Of a DNA stretch of 64,000 nucleotides, positions 34,107-44,989 are shown one piece after another. The notes under the pieces are model-generated. The model searched no databases, was not told the origin of the DNA, and saw nothing but the letters and a program-made list of their open reading frames with translations. Both the position numbers and the translations under genes were made by a program. The stretch is from Salminus brasiliensis (Eukaryota > Chordata > Actinopteri > Characiformes > Bryconidae): the NCBI RefSeq assembly GCF_030463535.1, contig NC_132893.1, positions 36,015,837 to 36,079,836 of the forward strand, read 5' to 3'. The stretch's first letter is position 1. Every line of letters begins with the position of its first letter.

Positions 34107-36452
34107 TGATAATCAATGATCAGACAATAATCAGACAATTATCAGACAATAATCAGACAATTATCAGACAATTATCAGACAATGATCAGACAATGATCAG
34201 ACAATGATCAGACAATGATCAGACAATGATCAGACAATTATCAGACAATGATCAGACAATGATCAGACAATAATCAGACAATGATCAGACAATTATCAGA
34301 CAATGATCAGACAATGATCAGACAATAATCAGACAATGATCAGACAATGATCAGACAATGATCAATGATCAGACAACGATCAGACAATGATCAGACAATG
34401 ATCAGACAATGATCAGACAATGATCAGACAACGATCAGACAATGATCAGACAATTATCAGACAATGATCAGACAATTATCAGACAATGATCAGACAATGA
34501 TCAGACAATGATCAGACAATTATCAGACAATGATCAGACAATAATCAGACAATGATCAGACAATTATCAGACAATGATCAATGATCAGACAACGATCAGA
34601 CAATGATCAGACAATGATCAGACAACGATCAGACAACGATCAGACAATTATCAGACAATGATCAGACAATTATCAGACAATGATCAGACAATGATCAGAC
34701 AATGATCAGACAATGATCAGACAATGATCAGACAATAATCAGACAATGATCAGACAATGATCAGACAATGATCAATGATCAGACAACGATCAGACAATTA
34801 TCAGACAATGATCAGACAACGATCAGACAATGATCAGACAATGATCAGACAATGATCAATGATCAGACAACGATCAGACAATGATCAGACAATGATCAGA
34901 CAATGATCAGACAATGATCAGACAATGATCAGACAATTATCAGACAATGATCAGACAATGATCAATGATCAGACAACGATCAGACAATGATCAGACAATG
35001 ATCAGACAATGATCAGACAATGATCAGACAATGATCAGACAATTATCAGACAATGATCAATGATCAGACAACGATCAGACAATGATCAGACAATGATCAG
35101 ACAACGATCAGACAATTATCAGACAATGATTTACATTTACATTTACATTTACATTTATGGCATTTAGCAGACGCTCTTATCCAGAGCGACTTACAAGGTT
35201 ACTTGTATTACAGAGGTGGGCCAATGTAGTGTTAGGAGTCTTGCCCAGGGACTCTTATTGGTGTAGCACAGCATAGTCACCCAGACCGGGAATCGAACCC
35301 TGGTCTCCCACATGGTGTTGTTGTAATGCAATGGTAGGTGGTGGTGTTATCTGTTGCGCCACACCAACCACATTTTGCAATGATCAGACAATTATCAGAC
35401 AATAATCAGACAATGATCAGACAATTATCAGACAATGATCAGACAATGATCAGACAATAATCAGACAATGATCAGACAATGATCAGACAATGATCAATGA
35501 TCAGACAACGATCAGACAATTATCAGACAATGATCAGACAATGATCAGACAACGATCAGACAATGATCAGACAATTATCACACAATGATCAGACAATGAT
35601 CAGACAATTATCAGACAATTATCAGACAATAATCAGACAATTATCAGACAATTATCAGACAATGATCAGACAATAATCAGACAATGATCAGACAATTATC
35701 AGACAATAATCAGACAATGATCAGACAATTATCAGACAATGATCAGACAATGATCAGACAATAATCAGACAATGATCAGACAATTATCAGACAATGATCA
35801 GACAATGATCAGACAATAATCAGACAATGATCAGACAATGATCAGACAATGATCAATGATCAGACAACGATCAGACAATGATCAGACAATGATCAGACAA
35901 TGATCAGACAACGATCAGACAATGATCAGACAATTATCAGACAATGATCAGACAATTATCAGACAATGATCAGACAATGATCAGACAATGATCAGACAAT
36001 TATCAGACAATGATCAGACAATAATCAGACAATGATCAGACAATTATCAGACAATGATCAATGATCAGACAACGATCAGACAATGATCAGACAATGATCA
36101 GACAACGATCAGACAATGATCAGACAATTATCAGACAATGATCAGACAATTATCAGACAATAATCAGACAATGATCAGACAATGATCAGACAATAATCAG
36201 ACAATGATCAGACAATGATCAGACAATGATCAATGATCAGACAACGATCAGACAATTATCAGACAATGATCAGACAATGATCAGACAACGATCAGACAAT
36301 GATCAGACAATTATCAGACAATGATCAGACAATGATCAATGATCAGACAACGATCAGACAATGATCAGACAATTATCAGACAATGATCAGACAATGATCA
36401 GACAATGATCAGACAATTATCAGACAATGATCAGACAATTATCAGACAATGA
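34107..36452. repeat. 11-bp satellite AATGATCAGAC, ~2.1 kb, interrupted by a SINE
   Basis: Nearly 200 copies of AATGATCAGAC with centre variants AATTATCAGAC, AATAATCAGAC and AACGATCAGAC. A recurring longer word CAATGATCAATGATCAGACA marks about 11 higher-order positions (about 34351, 34573, 34772, 34855, 34963, 35052, then 35492, 35849, 36056, 36228, 36334). A SINE splits the array at 35131-35377. It lies about 250 bp upstream of the ddhd2 start codon. Confidence 0.95.
35131..35377 (-). mobile_element. tRNA-derived SINE inserted in the 11-bp satellite
   Basis: (TTTACA)n tail at the left, GGCATTTAGCAGACGCTCTT, ATCCAGAGCGACTTACAAGG, and an RNA polymerase III B-box on the minus strand (GGTTCGATTCCC). 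Flanked by CAATGAT at 35124-35130 and 35378-35384, consistent with a 7-bp target duplication, although the host repeat itself contains that word. Confidence 0.75.
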
Positions 36453-37460
36453 TCTGGGTAATAAGTGAGTTTATACACCTTTTATAAAACGTGTCTGTCT
36501 GTGTGAGTAAAATGTTTGCTCTTGTTTTTAGTTCTCATTGGTTTAAAGGTAAAGGTAAAGGTAAAGGTGCATGTGTAATTTAGTGCTGATGTAATATGCA
36601 GGTCTCCTTTAGGGATCGGTACATTATCTATATTTCTGTGTATTAAAGAATATGCAAACAGACATGAATACAGTTACATTAAAGTCATTTTATTGTTTAA
36701 AAGATGGTGACAGGTCTGGGTCCTGATCCTCTCCTTGAGATCCAGACACTGTATCAGCAGCTCATCTGATTCACTGTAATGAAGGACTGATGGGTGGGAT
36801 GGAGGGTCTTTAAATATCTAAATATCTAAGACCACTGCATACTACTGAATATGTACATTTACAACACCATGGCCAATGACATCACTGCTGTTCCTCACTG
36901 ATATATATATATATATATAAACAGGACATATATGAAGCTAACAAGTAAGCATATAAAGTTATATAAATGGACGAGTAAATAAGTAAATAAAAATGGACCA
37001 GTATAAGCTGTGTTTTAAATACTGGTTTAGGTTCTAACAGTTCTACACAGTGTGAGGAGTGTGTCAGGGTTCGTACGGGTTCTGGAAAATCTGGAAAGTC
37101 ATGGAAAATAAAAATGCTAAAATCCAGTACTGAATAGTCCCTGAAAATAACTAAATAATTAAAATAAATAAATAAATAAATAAATACAATAAAATACTGT
37201 TAAACTGCTCATTTCTGTCCCATTTTATGGTTTATACTATGTTTCATGGAAAATACTAAAATGAGCTCCTGTTGTCATTATATATATATATATATTTATT
37301 TTATTATTATTAATAATATAAAAATAAAACTAGCCTGGACTAGCATGGGCTAAACATTCCCGAAAAGAAATGATGGGGAAATTCTTGGTCCTGGAATTTA
37401 GTGTTTTGGTACTAGAAAAGTCATGGAAAGTCTATGAATCTGAAATGGGTTGAAGTGAAT
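36453..37460. other. intergenic, no gene seen
   Basis: AT-rich spacer between ddhd2 and plpp5 with GGTAAA repeats (36547-36567), (TA)n at 36901-36919 and 37279-37293, and an (AAAT)n run near 37157-37185. Confidence 0.5.
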
Positions 37461-37464
37461 GAAC

Positions 37465-37487
37465 CCTGTGTGTGTGTGTGTGTGAGT

Positions 37488-37525
<38 letters not shown>
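37465..37525. repeat. (GT)n microsatellite
   Basis: GT run with two GAGT interruptions. Confidence 0.9.
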
Positions 37526-37930
37526 TGATTAGGCAGTTATGCAGTTAGCAGCATGCTAATAGGTGAATTAGCATGTTCCATTACTAGCTCCGTTAGCCTC
37601 ACAGCTCCAGTGCTGGGCTGGAGGACTGCCTTTCGGGTAAAGAGGGAAGGTTTAATTGTAGTGTTGTGCTGAACCATTCACCAATCAGTCACTGTCACAA
37701 TATAACTGTAACCAGGTGAAAGGGCACATTCACAGATCTCTCAGAGCGGGTGTCCCACGGGAGATTCCCAACACATGCTAATGATTTACCAACAGCCTGG
37801 AACAGCCTTTACTGACACACACTTCCCTAACACACTGACTGAGGGCCCGGCCTGCTCCTCAGTTACCACACATACCCAAACCCCCAGTGTTCAAAGTCCA
37901 AAAGACTGCTTTCAAGTTGGACAAGGTGGT

Positions 37931-38875
37931 AATGAGAGACTGTAGCTCCGCCTCCTCAGTGTATATCACAATACCTGCATTTAGAGCGTTATTAATATTC
38001 ACCCTAATGAGAGACTGTAGCTCCGCCTCCTCAGTGTATATCACAATACCTGCATTTAGAGCGTTATTAATATTCACCCTAATGAGAGACTGTAGCTCCG
38101 CCTCCTCAGTGTATATCACAATACCTACATTTAGAGCGTTATTAATATTCACCCTAATGAGAGACTGTAGCTCCGCCTCCTCAGTGTATATCACAATACC
38201 TACATTTAGAGCGTTATTAATATTCACCCTAATGAGAGACTGTAGCTCCGCCTCCTCAGTGTATATCACAATACCTACATTTAGAGCGTTATTAATTATT
38301 ATTCACCCTAATGAGAGACTGTAGCTCCGCCTCCTCAGTGTATATCACAATACCTACATTTAGAGCGTTATTAATTATTATTCACCCTAATGAGAGACTG
38401 TAGCTCCTCCTCCTCAGTGTATATCACAATACCTACATTTAGAGCGTTATTAATATTCACCCTAATGAGAGACTGTAGCTCCGCCTCCTCAGTGTATATC
38501 ACATTACCTACATTTAGAGCGTTAATATTCACCCTAATGAGAGACTGTAGCTCCGCCTCCTCAGTGTATATCACAACACCTACATTTAGAGCGTTATTAA
38601 TATTCACCCTAATGAGAGACCGTAGCTCCGCCTCCTCAGTGTATATCACAACACCTACATTTAGAGCGTTATTAATATTCACCCTAATGAGAGACTGTAG
38701 CTCCGCCTCCTCAGTGTATATCACAATACCTGCATTTAGAGCATTATTAATATTCACCCTAATGAGAGACTGTAGCTCCGCCTCCTCAGTGTATATCACA
38801 ATACCTGCATTTAGAGCATTATTAATATTCACCCTAATGAGAGACCGTAGCTCCGCCTCCTCAGTGTATAGCAAA
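37931..38875. repeat. 75-bp tandem repeat, ~12.6 copies
   Basis: Unit contains AATGAGAGACTGTAGCTCCG, CCTCCTCAGTGTATATCACA, ATACCTRCATTTAGAGCGTT and ATTAATATTCACCCT. Two units carry a 3-bp insertion, one a 3-bp deletion. Frames are open on both strands because unit and indels are multiples of 3. About 520 bp beyond the plpp5 stop. Confidence 0.95.
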
Positions 38876-39086
38876 GTGCAAGGTCACAAGCACTAGGCTG
38901 TACAATTATGACCAACCATAGTCAGGGGGCGGAATCATTTGCCAAATGAATGAAGAAACTGTATAAGGAACTAAAGCACAGATCACTGAAGCGCCTCATC
39001 AGGCTGAACAGGGTTCTGTAGAGCTTTTGTTGAAGAACTGCAGCGACCAATCACACATTAATGGGCGGAGCCTGGTTAGTTCAGTT

Positions 39087-39092
39087 TTTAAT
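39087..39092 (-). terminator. candidate plpp5 polyadenylation signal
   Basis: ATTAAA on the transcript strand, about 300 nt after the stop codon. A (CA)n tract (39219-39282) and a G run would lie in the 3' UTR. Weak call based on hexamer and distance only. Confidence 0.3.
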
Positions 39093-39217
39093 GTCTGTAA
39101 CATTGTAAAACAGATTGGTCCTTACAGGTCACAGGCCACACCCACCCACACAGGAAACTGGCAGCATTAGCTTGTGGGCAGTGTTTGAGGCCTAGGTGGT
39201 CGGTCACTCTGTGTGCG

Positions 39218-39218
<1 letters not shown>

Positions 39219-39282
<64 letters not shown>
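39219..39282. repeat. (CA)n microsatellite
   Basis: About 32 CA units in the presumed plpp5 3' UTR. Confidence 0.95.
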
Positions 39283-39290
<8 letters not shown>

Positions 39291-39392
39291 CATACAAAAA
39301 TGCAATATATTAAAAATGCACTTTTCCTACAGAACACCATCAACATATTCCGTTTTTCGGGGGGGGGGGGGGGGTGTAACGATGTCGGGGTC

Positions 39393-40514
39393 CTATAGAG
39401 GTAAGAGGTAGCCCGTATTGGCCTGCTTGCGTTCCTGTGCTGACGGTGTCTTCTCTCGGAGCCTGAGCGGCCTGTGGCAGTCGGACTCGTTCAGGGCGGG
39501 GTAATGCTGACGGTAACAGAGGTACGAGAAGGCCAATCCCAGCAGAGAGCCCACCAGCACATCTAGAGGAGCCATACAGAGACACAGGGTCAGGGTCTGA
39601 ACTGCACAGGGTTCGACAAGCACCAGACACGTCCATTCTACAGATAACAGAGTCTTCAACAGCTGTGTGACATATGTGTGATTTAGGTATGCAGTTAGCA
39701 TCATGCTAATTGGTGTACATAGGTGGCCATTACCTGTTAGCTACATTAGCTAAACTAAAGAAGCAGTGAATATACGATGCAGTACAATACAAAGTAAGTA
39801 TGGGCATGTAGGAGCTCGCACAGGCTCACAGGGTAATCACTGAACGGACTCGTCACCTTGCCAGTGGTGCTTGTAGTCGCAGGTCCTGGAGAGAGCGATC
39901 ATGATGGCAAAGAGCAGTGGGGTGAGGAAGGCACTCAGCCTCCAGGCTTTCCCACGGCCGGCCGGACTGAAACAGTGCAGCTTCCCAGCAATATACAGCG
40001 CCGTGAAGCCCAGACCAGCGAACGCAACTGGACACAGAGAGCAGCACAGTCAGAAACCCCAACGCTCACCAACCAGCAACAGCACCACGCCAGCGCCACT
40101 GCTGAGCAGATAACCGGCGACCACTCCATTAATACCTGGACAACAGCGACCCTGTGATCACACACTGACCAACGATGAGGTAGAGCAAATAGAAGCACAA
40201 AGGAAGGTGTTTCCAATAAAGTGGCCAGTGAGAGTAAAAGAGATTATGTGTAATTACAGGATGAATGTCCGCTGGGAAAACTCTTCCTGCCCTCCATAAC
40301 CACTTCTGGATCACCACTGCAGCGCAGCTCCGGGTTCATCTGACCGTCTGGGAAGCAGCGGTAGAAGAAGTCTGGTCTCGGCCTGAATGAGGAGGATGAG
40401 GAGGATGAGGAGGAGCAGGAGAGAAAAGATGCAGCTCACTGTAATGAGGAGAAAGCCTGTAGAGCCTCAGAGCAATTGAGGAGCATTAGGAATCAGTGAG
40501 TGTGAGAGCTGGAG

Positions 40515-40579
<65 letters not shown>

Positions 40580-40699
40580 GGTGGATGTTCCTCTAGCAGA
40601 ACTAAAGCCTGCAAGGTTCCACAACTCACCGTCCAACAGCGAGCTTCACAGCATTGGTGAACACTCCATTCAGAACCAGCGTCAATGTCACAGCTGAGG

Positions 40700-40763
<64 letters not shown>

Positions 40764-41394
40764 AGATAAGAGTTTTATACAGATACTATAATGCAATGTT
40801 TTTGGAAAACATGGAAAACCATAGTTTAAGTCCAGTCCTGCTGATCTGCTCAGTAAATCACTGATATTATAATAACCACTAATAATAACACTCCTACAGA
40901 AAGTGGTGGTGGTTCTCCATCACTGTGTTCATCATTAGAACATCTCCAAAGTTCTCCTCATGGAGTCTAGTATTATTTAGAGTTCTCCTCATGGAGTCTA
41001 GTATTATTTAGAGTTCTCCTCAGATCAACACCTGGTTTGGTGGTAAATCAGGGCTTAATGATGGTAAATCAGGTGAGCTGCTGCTGCTGCTGCTGATGGA
41101 GGTGAACACATCCTCCACGCTGTGCTGGCTGGACTGGGGGGCGTCCAGGAGAACCCTGGAGGAACCGAGCTCTGTTCTTCAGACTAGCTCACCGACAAGA
41201 TCTCACTACTTTCTTTCTTCAGAATGAGAAGCTCTTGTTTCTCCTTTTTACTGGATTCATGTTCAGCTGCTTTATCTGTTCTGATGAGATCTGGAGCTTC
41301 TACAGTAGAACTCGCTCACTGCTGAGAGACGGGGGAGAGGGATGGGGTTTGGGAACTGAAACCTACCTCATGTACAGAATTTTATGTAGAATAT

Positions 41395-41427
<33 letters not shown>

Positions 41428-43238
41428 TCTCACCCAGAGAGGCCTCTTTAACATCTCCCTTTTCAGTTTGTTTCAGGAATGCAAAAATGAGGATGGTGGC
41501 GAGGGGTGTGAAGAGAGCGATGCTCTGCAGAGAAAGAAGGACAGCGAAGCTTAAAGACCGAGCACCTGAGCACTCTCTCGACCAGCACACAAGAGCTGCA
41601 ACACCAACAAGAACGAAAGGTAGGAACCCACTTACAAACATCAGGGAGGTGGGAACACGGTCGTTTTTCACATGGCGGAACTTGTAGAGCCACAGCTCCT
41701 CCGGCTGGATCTGCCGGCTGAACGGACTCAGCTCCTCGGTCACTCTGGAAACACAGCAGCATCACATCCCTCACTTCAGTCCACACGGGACAGTTCACTG
41801 AGAGGTTCATACTCAGTCCAGCCCGCAGCCCCTCTAGCCGGAGAGCTTTACTCCCAATACAGTGACATCAGTCCATGTACACGGCCCCTGTCTGCCTGTT
41901 TCATTTTAACACTGATGCTACGAGGCCAACAAGTAGAGGTGGGCGATATGGTAAAAATATTATATCATGATATTAAAAAAAAGAAGATTTAATGATATAC
42001 AAGATTTACTGTGATCCAGATTCTTCAAAACCGCTGTTCAGACACTCTCCTGTCCTCAGCTCAGTGGTTTCATCCAGCACTAGTGACACTTTTTGTACCG
42101 CAGGGTGAGGTAGGGGTCAGTGTTCATTAAGCACTAAAGGTAATTATGACATGTTCAGAAAAAGAGCCTGTGAACGACAACAGCAAAAGGCCGTCATGCC
42201 CAGCTCTACCAACAAGCGCTGAAAGCCCGTACCCCACCAGTTAGAGCTGATGGACAGAATTTGCTGGTGGTTGGTGGGTCAGTTTTGATACTGATGGTTT
42301 AAGTGGGTGAGATGCTGCTGCTCTCACAGCTGTGACACACCACTTATTTTAAAGTCCAGAAAAAAACAATACAATTATTGTAATTATATTTAAATCTGAT
42401 TATTACTGTAATAATCTAATACAGTAAATATATATATTAAAAAATATATAGAAAATATAATATTGAGATATAAATAATAATTTTTAATATATATTCTTTT
42501 TTTCTCCCTTTCTTTCTTTCTTTCTTTTCTTTTTTCCTTAACGAACCAAACCATTTATGCATCCACATGTCTGGCTCTTCATATAACCTTATGCTCAGTC
42601 ACACTGCACCCACAAAAGCTTTTCCCCCACCCACACTACACCCGAATTCACACCCTGTGCCTTCTGTACATAATGTAAACATAATGCAAATGATTATATC
42701 AAACCTGTACATTTAAACTGCTTTCACCAGAGCAATACTGTAAATAGAGTGTGTGTATAGAGTGTGTGTATATGTATAGTATAAGTGAAGGTGTAAATAT
42801 TCAGTATTTCTGCTGTGTAAATATGTATTCTTTTTTTTTTGTACGACTGTGAGGGACGACGCACCCAAATTTTTCCACTCACCTTTACACCTGTGTAATG
42901 TGATGTGACAATAAACGGTATTTATGATTATATCATTTACTTTATGATCTAAAATCCCCTTTTTAAGAGCACAGGCTAATCCTGACTAAAGGTCTGACAG
43001 TTTGGATCAATCTGAACCTGAACTGAATGAGAGGTCTCTCAGTGCAAGCGGTCATCATACCATCCTACCGTAAAATCACAAGCTCTCTAAACACAGCACG
43101 GACTTAATCAGCACGTCTGCAGGGTATTTATAGGTAATTGGTGTGCAGTCGCAGCGAGGGCACTTACAGGAACACAGCCAGGAGCAGCAGACGGACTACA
43201 ACTTCAGCGATGAACCCACTATCCAGACTCTTCCTCAT
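39393..43238 (-). CDS. plpp5: PLPP5 phospholipid phosphatase, complete spliced CDS
   Basis: Seven coding exons join in frame into 801 nt (266 aa; human PLPP5 about 264): 43168-43238, 41636-41744, 41434-41524, 40630-40693, 40258-40382, 39857-40027, 39393-39562. The start is [16 protein letters not shown], matching the family N-terminus just before the first membrane span. It is a polytopic PAP2-family enzyme that dephosphorylates lipid phosphates (phosphatidate, diacylglycerol pyrophosphate, isoprenoid diphosphates in studied members). Motif C1 is K107..R114-P115 ([14 protein letters not shown]), C2 is PSGH 148-151, and C3 is [12 protein letters not shown] 200-211 with catalytic His207. PLPP4 is the close paralogue; the neighbourhood between ddhd2 and nsd3 favours PLPP5. 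The C-terminal tail after the last span is divergent. Confidence 0.96.
39857..40027 (-). CDS. plpp5: plpp5 exon 6, PAP2 motif C3
   Basis: Encodes [18 protein letters not shown], a hydrophobic segment [12 protein letters not shown] and the catalytic [11 protein letters not shown]. The donor is AAG|GTGACG. Both His207 and the downstream Asp211 (in the next exon) are present, so the enzyme should be active. Confidence 0.94.
40258..40693 (-). CDS. plpp5: plpp5 exons 4-5, PAP2 motifs C1 and C2
   Basis: Exon 40630-40693 encodes [14 protein letters not shown] and splits the arginine of the RP motif. Exon 40258-40382 continues [14 protein letters not shown] and reaches [11 protein letters not shown]. 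The invariant Lys, Arg-Pro and SGH residues of the lipid-phosphatase active site are intact. Confidence 0.94.
40519..40764. repeat. paired (GT)n and (CA)n tracts flanking plpp5 exon 4
   Basis: (GT)n at 40519-40578 and (CA)n at 40707-40760 sit either side of exon 40630-40693. Complementary tracts could pair in the pre-mRNA and loop the 64-nt exon. Confidence 0.85.
41934..42208. mobile_element. hAT-type MITE with 8-bp target duplication
   Basis: Begins TAGAGGTGGGCGATATGG and ends CATGCCCAGCTCTA, an 11-bp terminal inverted repeat with one mismatch. Flanked on both sides by CCAACAAG (41926-41933 and 42209-42216), the 8-bp duplication expected of hAT elements. No transposase. In plpp5 intron 1. 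Confidence 0.85.
42590..42930 (+). mobile_element. possible LINE/SINE 3' end
   Basis: Ends with ACACCTGTGTAATGTGATGT followed by GACAATAAACGG, resembling 3' tails of fish retroelements. No reverse-transcriptase frame seen. Low certainty. Confidence 0.3.
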
Positions 43239-43456
43239 CTTCAGGCCAGGTGTGTTAGCGCGGTCGGCTCCACCTGCGCCCTGCGGGTGAGAAACACAAA
43301 GTTTCACATCGTACGGCTTTTCCGTACAGGGAGAACCGAGGGACATTTCATGAAGCAGGGTTCTACAGTGAGCTCTAGTTGTGCACTTCTGTGTCACTTC
43401 GGTGGATGTTCTTATTGGATACACTCATTTTTTTGTTTTTTTACACAGTGGTGGAA

Positions 43457-43461
<5 letters not shown>

Positions 43462-43513
<52 letters not shown>

Positions 43514-43530
43514 CACACACATACACACAC
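43462..43530. repeat. compound (CA)n(TA)n(CA)n microsatellite
   Basis: CA run followed by TA run and CA/CATA units, just upstream of plpp5 exon 1. Confidence 0.9.
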
Positions 43531-43542
43531 ACCTACACAAGT

Positions 43543-43785
43543 TTTTTCTAGGGACTACTTTTTGCCACATTCCCTCTGCATGTACCCCTCCACCATTTGA
43601 ATGCAATTGCAATTTTAACACTAATTTTAGACCCGAAATCTCTTCAAAACTACACAACACATTCTCTTATGTCCCAGGCAGTGTTTTCATAAGCATTTGG
43701 TCAAATAACTTTCTGCACAGGAGCTTGCATAGACCTCTACTTCCATTCACCTACCACTATAAACAATTCCGAAATAAAGATAAAA
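43543..43785 (+). mobile_element. diverged copy of the ACTACAGTGGAGG TIR family
   Basis: Degenerate match to 47425-47650: GGGACTACTTTTTGCCACAT, TGTACCCCTCCACCATTTGA, AACTTTCTGCACAGGAGCTT, CTTCCATTCACCTACCACTA. Strongly decayed relative to the other three copies. Confidence 0.5.
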
Positions 43786-44239
43786 GGTCATACATGTCAG
43801 AAAATGCCCACCTAGACTCTTTCTGTAGTAAAAAAAAAATGCAGTAGGAAAGATACTAAAAATAAAGTTAAGAAAATCTTTTTTTAAGGAAAAGTTTTTT
43901 AAAAGGTTGAAAAGGTCCCATTTAAGGAGAGAGTTAGTGAGATGGTGATGATGAGAAGGGGAAATTGATCTGCCACCTTATAAACAAGTGATAGTTACAG
44001 GAGTTCTAGTGACCCAGCTCAGTGCAGCTGCAGGACAGCCCCATGCTGAGACTCTGTGGGCTGCGGAAGTCCACGTTTCAGGAGGTGAAATGGAGAGAAT
44101 TGCTGATAATTAGGGTCACCGGTGTCCATCCAGGAGAGATAAAGGACTAAAGTGTAAGACTGGGTTGTTATTTTTAATATTAGGGCCCCCAAAGTAGGGT
44201 TAAAACACCACGGAGTCTGATTCGCCAGCTTGATTTTGG

Positions 44240-44336
44240 AATTATCCGTTCCACCTTAAATGCTGCAGCAGTTACAGTCTGGCGCCAGAGGCGCCAGACT
44301 GTAACTGCTGCAGCATTTAAGGTGGAACGGATAATT
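44240..44336. repeat. perfect 97-bp hairpin (47-bp arms, 3-nt loop)
   Basis: Arm AATTATCCGTTCCACCTTAA through GTCTGGCGCC (44240-44286), loop AGA (44287-44289), then the exact reverse complement to 44336. No mismatch seen. About 1 kb upstream of the plpp5 start codon. Confidence 0.9.
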
Positions 44337-44359
44337 AGACCCAAGCCCAGCTAAAAAGT

Positions 44360-44840
44360 GCTAAAAACAGCCGCAGAAGCCACATCTTCTCATCTTACGA
44401 GCAAAGAGCACTTCCGTAAACACGGAACTGCATCCATCATCATCATCGCCACCTTCATCACCATCATCATCCTCCTCCTCTCCGGCTTTTGTCCGATTCG
44501 CACAGTTTGGTACAGACCTTCGTCCTCGCTCCCTATGCGTCTAAACCGGCGCCGTGCTGCGCTGCTGGGGTCGGTCATGTATTCCTGGGTGTGTATTGGT
44601 GCCCAGCATCGCCCACGCTGTCTAATAAGCGAAATGTGCCTTCATCATCATCATCATCATCATCATTATCATCGTCGTCTTCCTCCTGGAGGGGCAGAAA
44701 ACCGGACTGGCAGGCAAAGGGAGCGCACACGAACACGTCACGTTAAAACGTGCGGCCTCTAGCGGCCAGTTTTAAAACGTACACTAGCGAGGCCGCGTTC
44801 CAATCCGTGCAGCTGGCTAGAGCACACTTGATGGCCTTGA
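44360..44840 (-). promoter_or_regulatory. CpG-richer segment, candidate plpp5 promoter area
   Basis: Contains CGGCGCCGTGCTGCGCTG and CACGAACACGTCACGTTAAA with more CpG than the surrounding AT-rich DNA, plus ATC trinucleotide tracts (44429-44470, 44643-44670). It could hold the plpp5 start of transcription or a non-coding first exon, about 1.1 kb upstream of the ATG. Inferred from composition only. Confidence 0.3.
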
Positions 44841-44989
44841 TGCCTGTGGGCTTCACCCTTCACCCTAATTAAAAACAGGTGTGTAGGATGAGAGGGTTGG
44901 GATTGGGACAGAGGTCTGAACCGCTCAAAGCTCCCTCACAGAAAGGTAGTTAGCCACAGAACCGTAGGAACTGTTCTAGGGCACTTGGA

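Noticed and set aside
35131-35377. True tRNA gene (GGTTCGATTCCC B box)
   Set aside because: The flanking sequence matches a dispersed SINE family at 24956 and 49904, with no cloverleaf that I could fold.
34107-36452. CRISPR-like array of short repeats
   Set aside because: Units are contiguous 11-mers with no spacers, in a vertebrate locus. It is a satellite.
37887-38896. Paired plus/minus 145-168-codon frames as a gene
   Set aside because: Generated by a 75-bp tandem repeat; both strands open equally.
44358-44762. 134-codon frame with a His run
   Set aside because: His/Ser runs come from ATC/CAT microsatellites; no homology seen.
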